Shown here: in pieces, positions 16,015 through 21,560 of the stretch
Numbering within the stretch: position 1 is the stretch's first letter
Layout of the letters: every line of letters starts with the position of its first letter
Origin: JANRIZ01 sp033764445
GTDB taxonomy: Bacteria; Verrucomicrobiota; Verrucomicrobiia; JAWXBN01
DNA: 21,560 nucleotides
NCBI GenBank assembly: GCA_033764445.1
Contig: JANRIZ010000094.1
Location: forward strand, 1 to 21,560
Reading direction: 5' to 3'
Notes under the pieces: generated by a model
The model's input: only the letters and a program-made list of their open reading frames with translations
The model's database searches: none
What the model was told of the DNA's origin: nothing
Program-made: the position numbers and the translations under genes

Positions 16015-17151
16015 ATGAATACAAAACTCAATACCCGTATCTTCGCCATGATCGCCGCCCTGGCGGGCATCTGGATTTTCTTCACGATCAAATCCCCCGA
16101 CTTCATCGGAGCGCGGAATCTTTCCATGTTGGCCATTGACCTCTCGATTACGTCCACCCTCGCATTGGGCATGCTGTTGATCATTCTCACCGGCAACATC
16201 GACCTTTCCGCGGGAAGCGGGGTGGGTCTGATCGGCGGCATTGCCAGCGTGCTGATCTTTTTTCACGGCCTCCCGGCCCCCCTTGCCATGCTGTGCGGTC
16301 TGGGGGCGGCCCTGATTCTCTGGCCGACCATGGGGTGGCTGGTGGCCAACCAGAAAATGCCCTCATTCATCATCACATTGGGCGGACTGCTCGTATTCAA
16401 GGGTCTATTCTGGCTGGTCATCAACAACCAGACTGTCCCGGTGGTGGCCGGTGGAAAATCCAATCTGTACTCGATCCTGACCACCTACTATCTGCCACCC
16501 GTGGCCGGATGGATTCTGGTGGGGTTGGCCTCCACGATTTTGATCTGGAGCAAAATGCGCCAGCGGGCGCGGCGTCTGGCGCAAAATGTCCCCGTCGAGG
16601 ACGGGGAAATGTTTTTTCTAAAACTCTTTTTGCCCGTGCAGATGCTTCTTCTGTTTCTGATCATCGTCAATCAATACCGCGGGGTTCCTCTGTCGGCAAT
16701 CATCCTGGGATTCGTAGCGCTGGTCATTCATCTGATCACCACACAGACGCCCTTTGGTCGCCACCTTTATGCCGTGGGCGGGAACGAGGAAGCCGCGCAC
16801 ATCTCGGGCCTCCCGGTCCAACGTGTCGTGATCGCGGCCTATGCCCTGATGGGGGGAGTGGTGGCTCTGACCGGTTTTCTTCAAACCGCCTATGCCGGGG
16901 CTTCCACCACAACGGTGGGGGAATTGATGGAACTCGATGCCGTGGCGGCGTGTGTGATTGGCGGGGCCAGTCTCAAGGGCGGACGTGGGGATGTGGTCGG
17001 GGTCCTTTTCGGAGCCTTGATCATGGCCAGTCTGTTGAATGGGATGACCCTCATGGCCGTCCCCCCGGAAATAAAATTCATCGCCCGCGGTCTGGTTCTC
17101 GCCCTGGCTGTCTGGCTGGATATCGCCATGAGCCGTAACCGCACTGTTTGA
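16015..17151 (+). CDS. xylH: D-xylose-type ABC transporter permease
   Basis: The 378-residue, highly hydrophobic protein has about ten predicted membrane segments and matches the XylH branch of the BPD_transp_2 permeases. Landmarks are 'LALGMLLIILTGNIDLSAGSGVGLIGGIASV' near the N-terminus, 'MPSFIITLGGLLVFKGLFWLV', and 'GRHLYAVGGNEEAAHISGLPV', the EAA-like cytoplasmic loop that contacts XylG. The C-terminal part contains 'AVAACVIGGASLKGGRGDVVGVLFGALI'. A hydrophilic loop follows residue about 178 ('MRQRARRLAQN'). It is the third and last gene of the xylFGH operon, with no xylose isomerase, xylulokinase or XylR-type regulator next to it. No Shine-Dalgarno precedes the ATG. Confidence 0.93.
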   Translation: MNTKLNTRIFAMIAALAGIWIFFTIKSPDFIGARNLSMLAIDLSITSTLALGMLLIILTGNIDLSAGSGVGLIGGIASVLIFFHGLPAPLAMLCGLGAALILWPTMGWLVANQKMPSFIITLGGLLVFKGLFWLVINNQTVPVVAGGKSNLYSILTTYYLPPVAGWILVGLASTILIWSKMRQRARRLAQNVPVEDGEMFFLKLFLPVQMLLLFLIIVNQYRGVPLSAIILGFVALVIHLITTQTPFGRHLYAVGGNEEAAHISGLPVQRVVIAAYALMGGVVALTGFLQTAYAGASTTTVGELMELDAVAACVIGGASLKGGRGDVVGVLFGALIMASLLNGMTLMAVPPEIKFIARGLVLALAVWLDIAMSRNRTV

Positions 17152-17209
17152 GCCGGCCGGACCCAGGTCATCGGGCACAGTCCCTCATGAAGCTCACGCT
17201 TTGTTTTAA

Positions 17210-17238
17210 TTGAAAAGACCGAAGGTTAAGAATATATT
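17210..17238 (+). promoter_or_regulatory. Sigma70-like promoter upstream of the FkbM-family methyltransferase gene
   Basis: TTGAAA (17210-17215) and TATATT (17233-17238) each match the consensus at five of six positions and are spaced by 17 bp. Transcription would start near 17245, giving a leader of about 38 nt before ATG 17283. The 10-base string AATTGAAAAG around the -35 box (17208-17217) is identical to that in the vapBC promoter (12734-12743). Confidence 0.6.
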
Positions 17239-17282
17239 CCCAGCCTCTCCATTTCTGACCCCGATCCAACAAACCTCACCGC

Positions 17283-18077
17283 ATGGGAGCCAAACTCTTT
17301 GTTCACAGACTTTTTTCAAGGATGGGACTTCTGCGCCAGGTGGTCGCCCTCAAATCAGCCTGTATCAGCTCCCCGCTGATCCACTCGATTGCGTTCAGAA
17401 ATGAATTTTCCTTTTACAAACAACTTTTGGTGGATTCCCCGCTGGTCTTTGATATCGGTGGCAATGTCGGCAACTACGCCCGGGTCTTCCGCAGGCTTGG
17501 CTGCCGGGTGATCACCGCCGAACCCATCCCGGAATGTGCGGCCCGGATCCGGAGACGCTTCGCCGGGGATGACGGATTGATCCTGTTGGAAACCGCCGTC
17601 TCGGATCGTCCGGGGCAGACGGTTTTCCACATCAATGAGGAAATTCCGGAGCTCTCCACTCTTTCAAGGGATTGGATGCAAAACAGCCGCTACGCCACCA
17701 CCTCCCACTGGTCGAAATCCATTCCGGTCCCCGTCACCACACTTTCGGAGATGATCCGTCAGTACGGCCGTCCGGGATACTGCAAAATCGATGTCGAGGG
17801 CCACGAAGCCGATGTCCTCGACGGATTGGAGGCCCCGATCCCCCTCGTCTCCTTCGAGTTTTGCATCGAATTCCCCGAACAGATACTCCGGTGTCTGGAC
17901 CGTCTGGAAGCCCTGGCGGCCGGGGACGGGCAACGGGTCGGCTACAACTACAGTCCGGGCCAGAGGATGCGTCTGACCCTTCCGGAATGGACGGATCGGG
18001 CGGGGCTGCTCGACGCGCTGGACCTCCGCAAAAATGGCGGACTGGCCGGGGATATTTTTGCGCGCACCGGGGAATAA
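17283..18077 (+). CDS. FkbM family SAM-dependent methyltransferase
   Basis: The 264-residue protein has a Rossmann-fold class I methyltransferase core. Motif I is 'LVFDIGGNVGNYA' (D57, G59, G60, G63), followed by the acidic Glu80 ('VITAEPIPE') that usually binds the SAM ribose. The FkbM hallmark 'CKIDVEGHEADVLDGL' (K168-D170-E172-H174) follows, and 'VSFEFCIEFPE' completes the core. The N-terminal 50 residues ('FVHRLFSRMGLLRQVV') precede the domain. FkbM-family enzymes O-methylate sugars, polyketides or other small molecules and are common in glycan loci. The acceptor is unknown here, although the neighbouring DUF2723 protein suggests a surface-glycan substrate. It has its own promoter upstream, so it probably starts a new transcription unit. 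No Shine-Dalgarno precedes the ATG (CACCGCATG). Confidence 0.87.
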   Translation: MGAKLFVHRLFSRMGLLRQVVALKSACISSPLIHSIAFRNEFSFYKQLLVDSPLVFDIGGNVGNYARVFRRLGCRVITAEPIPECAARIRRRFAGDDGLILLETAVSDRPGQTVFHINEEIPELSTLSRDWMQNSRYATTSHWSKSIPVPVTTLSEMIRQYGRPGYCKIDVEGHEADVLDGLEAPIPLVSFEFCIEFPEQILRCLDRLEALAAGDGQRVGYNYSPGQRMRLTLPEWTDRAGLLDALDLRKNGGLAGDIFARTGE

Positions 18078-18144
18078 TTTGGTTTCATCCGCCAAAACTT
18101 CTGATACATCTTTGTGTTCATCCAATCAGCGGAAACCATTCTTT

Positions 18145-21100
18145 ATGACTGAAAGCAACAGCCGGGGAAATCCCCCACGCCGTGAAGGGGCACTCCCGGG
18201 GTTTTTGACCCTTAATCTCAACACCCAGCCCTGGATTGTCTTCTGGGTGACATTTCTGGTCGCCCTCGCCGTCTACGTCTTCACCCTCGCCCCCGGTGTG
18301 GTCCTTCGGGATTCGGGGGAATTGGTCACGGCCGCCTATCATCTGGGGGTGCCCCACCCTCCCGGCTACCCCCTCCACACCATCCTTGGAAAGGTTTTCA
18401 CCTGGTTTCCCATCGGCAATGTGGCCTGGCGGGTCAATCTCTCCAACGCGGTCTGCGGGGCCCTGGCCGTGGGTGTGTTTTCATTTGTCTCCTGCCTCTC
18501 CGGCCGTCTGATCCTCTCCAAATACCTGGCGGAACTGGAGGGGGCCCGCCGCGAGATCATGAACCGCGCCATCGGCTTCTGCTCGATCACGGCGGGTCTG
18601 GTTCTGGCCTTCAGCCATGTGATGTGGTCCCAGTCGGTGGTGACGGAAAAATACGCGCTCAATTCCCTGCTCTTCACCCTCATCCTGCTGTTCCTGTTTC
18701 TCTGGGTCCAGAACCCGCCCCGGCTCCTCTGGATGGTGGCGGCCGTCTATTTTTTCGGCCTCGGATTTTCCGCCCATCAGACCACGCTTTTTTTCTATCC
18801 GGGCATCGTGGCGGCGGTGTTTCTGACCAGCACCCTCTTCATCCCGAATCTGGCACGGGTGGGCAAGCTCCTGAGCCAATCCCCGGCGATTCTTCGGGAC
18901 GTCAATGCCCTGATCCAGCAGTCTTTTCTGTCTGTCGTGGCAATCCCGTCCTTCAAATTCAGGGCCCTGTTTCTGGTCCTGTGCCTGACGGTGACAAGCC
19001 TGCTGAGTCTGGCAAGCATCGCCCTCGGGGATTCGGTCGGTGTGGCCTTCATCCGCTGGATTCTGGTCAACGGGGCGGTGGTGTTCTGCCTGTGTCTGGG
19101 AAACAATTTTTTCCGGGCATTCCTCATTTTTTCGCTTGTTTTTGTCAATACGGCCTTCGGGGCTTTCGCCTATCTCTCGCATGACCTGCAGGTCGTGGAC
19201 ATCTGCCTGCGCTTCCTCCTGTTCACCCATCTGCTTTTGGTCTGCCTGGTGGCCTTCATCCGTCCGCTCAAATGGTATTCATTCCTTTTCCTTCTCTACA
19301 CTTCCGTCTCCATCCTCTCCCTGTCCCTGGGGGCCTTCGCCCTCCGCGCCCCGGACCTGAATGCCGTCCCGCCCCAGCAGCTGGCCCAGGTCATGGACTC
19401 GGTCATCGACGCCAAAAGCACCTACCTGATCCTGGACCTGATCTTCTCCTCCGTCTTCTGTCTACTGTTCTTTTTCTCGGGTTCCCGCGAACTCCGGTCA
19501 ATCCCGGCCATGTTCCTGGCGGGATGGGCGGGGCTGATCATGTACGGGTACATCAATCTGGCCTCCAGCACAAACCCGCCGATGAACTGGGGCTACGGCA
19601 GCACCCGGGGCGGCTTTTTCCATGCCATCAACCGGGGCCAGTACGAAAACAATCTGGCCAATTCCATCAAGGGTCTGATCGGGCCCATCACCTCGGTCCA
19701 GAGTCTCGCCGGTCCCCCGCCCGCCGCCCTGCCCCTGGATCAGAAAATAGTGGCCACGGTCAAATCCGCCTCCGAATACTGGAAAAAGGTTCAGATGTAC
19801 TTTGAGGATCTGCAGTACAACGTGACCATTTACCTGCTGATTGTCAGTCTTGTCCCGCTCTTCTACATCCTGCGTCTGAACAAAAACTCCGTCATCTGGC
19901 TGTGTTTTCTCTCGATCGCCTTCCTGTTCCTCAGCGCCATGCTCATCTACATGATCGGGGGCGACACCGACCGTCAGTCCCGCTGGATCAACCGCGTCTT
20001 CTACCTTCCCAGCCACATTGTTTTTGTCTTTTTCATCGGCTACGGGCTCATGTTTGCCTATCTCTTCCTCATCCACAGCGGATGGAACCTGGCCGGCCCC
20101 TCGACCCTCATGCTGCTCTGCCTCCTGCCGGTCTTCAGCAAAATCCCCCCCCAAAACCTGGCCAACTGGGAACTGGCCGAACAGCGGCACCACGACTTCG
20201 GCTGGCAGTACGGCTACGACATGCTCATCGATTGCGACAGGGACTCCTTCATCTTCGGTGGCACCGACCCGGGCCGGTTTGTCCCCACCTACATGATCTT
20301 CTGCGAAAGCACACAGAATCCCCGGTGGAAAATGGACCGGATCGCCCACCCGGGCCGCCCGCGGGAGTTCGACCGCCGCGACATGTACATCGTCACCCAG
20401 AACGCCCTGGCCGATGAAACCTACATGAACTACATCCGCGACCACTACGGCTATTCCCGTCCGGCGCAATACAACTGGTTTGAAAAACTCCTCAAGCGGG
20501 ATGTCACCTATCCGAAAAACCCCATGTGGATTCCCGAACGCATCGACGGCGAAAATGCCTTCCGCCAGTACGTGGACTTCGCCCGCACCAATCCCGGGGG
20601 TGCCCCGGGGGTCCGCGTCACCCCGGACGGACGGGTGAGCATCGCCGGGATCGAGGGGGTTTTTGCCATCAACGGCATCCTCGCGGAAATGATCTTCCTC
20701 AAAAACAGGGACAAAATGCAGTTCTACGTCGAGGAAAGCTTCCCGCTGCTGTGGATGTATCCCTATCTCGAACCCTTCGGGCTGATCATGCGCCTCAACC
20801 GCGACCCGCTCCCGGCCATCCCGATGGAAAAGGTCCACAAGGACATGGAATACTGGAACGCCTACACGGCCCGCCTCGTCAGCAACCCCGCCTACCGCCG
20901 GGACGAGGATGCCCAAAAGGCCTTCAGCAAATTGCGCACATCGATCGGGGGTCTGTACGAATGGCGGGCCCTGCATGGCACACCCAAACCGCAGACGGAA
21001 CTGATTCCCTACGCGGAAAAGGCCTACCAGCAGGCCATCGACCTCTGTCCGTTCAGCACGGAAAGCGTCTTCCGCTACGTGGGCATGCTCAACAAACTCG

Positions 21101-21560
21101 AACGTTTCAACGAGTCGCTCGAACTTCTGGCCAACCTCAAGAAGTTGGACCCCCACAACACCAAAATCGATGAAAACATGGCCATTGTCCAGAATCAGGC
21201 CAACCTTCTGGGTCAGCAGCGGAACCTTCTGGCCGCGCTGGATCAAAATCCGGGTGATCTGAATGCCCAGATGCAACTGTTTGCCACCTATCTTCAGCGG
21301 GGCAAATTGGCGGAGGCGGATGCCCGCGCCGCCCATATCATGGCCCAAAAGGACATGACCAATCTGGTCTTCACCCAGATGGCCCAGATGTATGCCAATG
21401 CGGGCCGCATGGATCGGACCCTCGAGGTCCTTCAGAAACTCGTCCAAAAACAGCCGTCCTTCGGGCAGGCCTGGTACGACATCGCGGTCATTCAGAGCAT
21501 GCAGCTCCAGGGTGAAAAGGCGGTCGATGCGCTCGAACAATGCCTGCGTTACGGAGGGGC
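18145..21560 (+). CDS. DUF2723 (GT117/TMEM260-like) membrane protein with TPR C-terminus, 3' end outside window
   Basis: At least 1138 residues are encoded and no stop is reached, so the gene is cut by the window. Residues about 20-630 form a multi-pass membrane domain of the DUF2723 family. Its hallmarks are 'LRDSGELV' (D56, E59 after the first membrane segment), 'HPPGYPLHTILGK' (H71-Y75), 'PIGNVAWRVNLSNAVCGAL', 'NWGYGSTRGGFFHAINRGQYE' (from N481) and 'DRQSRWINRVFYLPSHI'. A soluble segment contains 'GGTDPGRFVPTYMIF', and from about 953 the protein becomes helical with TPR-like repeats ('AEKAYQQAIDLCP', 'NESLELLANLKKLDP', 'DRTLEVLQKLVQK'). The human relative TMEM260 is an O-mannosyltransferase, so a GT-C-type protein glycosyltransferase role is plausible but unproven for bacterial members. 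It lies 67 bp after the FkbM gene on the same strand. ATG 18145 is the first start in the frame compatible with the family N-terminus. Confidence 0.85.
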   Translation, partial: MTESNSRGNPPRREGALPGFLTLNLNTQPWIVFWVTFLVALAVYVFTLAPGVVLRDSGELVTAAYHLGVPHPPGYPLHTILGKVFTWFPIGNVAWRVNLSNAVCGALAVGVFSFVSCLSGRLILSKYLAELEGARREIMNRAIGFCSITAGLVLAFSHVMWSQSVVTEKYALNSLLFTLILLFLFLWVQNPPRLLWMVAAVYFFGLGFSAHQTTLFFYPGIVAAVFLTSTLFIPNLARVGKLLSQSPAILRDVNALIQQSFLSVVAIPSFKFRALFLVLCLTVTSLLSLASIALGDSVGVAFIRWILVNGAVVFCLCLGNNFFRAFLIFSLVFVNTAFGAFAYLSHDLQVVDICLRFLLFTHLLLVCLVAFIRPLKWYSFLFLLYTSVSILSLSLGAFALRAPDLNAVPPQQLAQVMDSVIDAKSTYLILDLIFSSVFCLLFFFSGSRELRSIPAMFLAGWAGLIMYGYINLASSTNPPMNWGYGSTRGGFFHAINRGQYENNLANSIKGLIGPITSVQSLAGPPPAALPLDQKIVATVKSASEYWKKVQMYFEDLQYNVTIYLLIVSLVPLFYILRLNKNSVIWLCFLSIAFLFLSAMLIYMIGGDTDRQSRWINRVFYLPSHIVFVFFIGYGLMFAYLFLIHSGWNLAGPSTLMLLCLLPVFSKIPPQNLANWELAEQRHHDFGWQYGYDMLIDCDRDSFIFGGTDPGRFVPTYMIFCESTQNPRWKMDRIAHPGRPREFDRRDMYIVTQNALADETYMNYIRDHYGYSRPAQYNWFEKLLKRDVTYPKNPMWIPERIDGENAFRQYVDFARTNPGGAPGVRVTPDGRVSIAGIEGVFAINGILAEMIFLKNRDKMQFYVEESFPLLWMYPYLEPFGLIMRLNRDPLPAIPMEKVHKDMEYWNAYTARLVSNPAYRRDEDAQKAFSKLRTSIGGLYEWRALHGTPKPQTELIPYAEKAYQQAIDLCPFSTESVFRYVGMLNKLERFNESLELLANLKKLDPHNTKIDENMAIVQNQANLLGQQRNLLAALDQNPGDLNAQMQLFATYLQRGKLAEADARAAHIMAQKDMTNLVFTQMAQMYANAGRMDRTLEVLQKLVQKQPSFGQAWYDIAVIQSMQLQGEKAVDALEQCLRYGG

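Noticed and set aside
17190..17207. Possible terminator after xylH (AAGC-TCAC-GCTT then T-rich)
   Set aside because: The stem has only four Watson-Crick pairs and the T-run is interrupted, too weak to call.
19498..21540. 680-codon open frame on the minus strand
   Set aside because: It is antisense to the strongly supported DUF2723/TPR gene and shows no recognisable domains. High-GC codon bias leaves few stops on the opposite strand.

Overview
The window looks like a chromosomal segment of a Gram-negative bacterium of moderately high GC content. Its gene mix suggests the PVC group (Verrucomicrobiota/Lentisphaerota-like). The pointers are an AraC-type regulator with a 'GLHKDPGLE' cupin paired with a PhyH dioxygenase, an alpha-2-macroglobulin/PBP1C pair, a DUF2723 (GT117-like) protein with a TPR tail, and almost no Shine-Dalgarno sequences before start codons. 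This placement is inference from gene content; there is no rRNA or other phylogenetic marker. No rRNA, tRNA, CRISPR array or transposase was seen.

Layout. (1) 1-1155: a truncated AraC-family regulator on the minus strand is divergent from a phytanoyl-CoA dioxygenase-family gene. A long inverted repeat lies between them. (2) 1266-9475: a two-gene envelope operon encodes a 1946-residue bacterial alpha-2-macroglobulin with an intact CxEQ thioester motif and penicillin-binding protein 1C. The two genes overlap by 4 bp. (3) 9476-11600: a lower-GC accessory patch. It holds an addiction-module antitoxin followed by a frameshifted RelE/ParE-type toxin, then a minus-strand rhuM gene with a 17-codon stub of a downstream partner. 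The rhuM cassette is bracketed by two 64-74 bp direct repeats. (4) 11601-13397: hemW, encoding a radical-SAM heme chaperone, then a VapBC-type toxin-antitoxin pair (AbrB-fold antitoxin, PIN toxin). (5) 13409-17151: xylFGH, a complete D-xylose-type ABC importer beginning only 11 bp after the PIN toxin gene. (6) 17283-21560: an FkbM-family methyltransferase with a good sigma70-like promoter, then a large DUF2723/TPR membrane protein that runs off the window.

How the genes work together. The A2M/PBP1C pair is the classic periplasmic trap-protease-inhibitor plus peptidoglycan-synthase combination. XylF, XylG and XylH form one transporter, but no xylose catabolic genes are in view. FkbM and DUF2723 fit a surface-glycan or protein-glycosylation theme. 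The 9.5-11.6 kb patch looks like eroding accessory DNA (toxin-antitoxin remnant, rhuM remnant island, direct repeats).

I did not find a clearly novel multi-gene system. The most unusual items are the repeat-bracketed rhuM remnant, the broken toxin next to an intact antitoxin, the araC/phyH inverted repeat, a hairpin abutting the A2M start codon, and the near absence of Shine-Dalgarno sequences.
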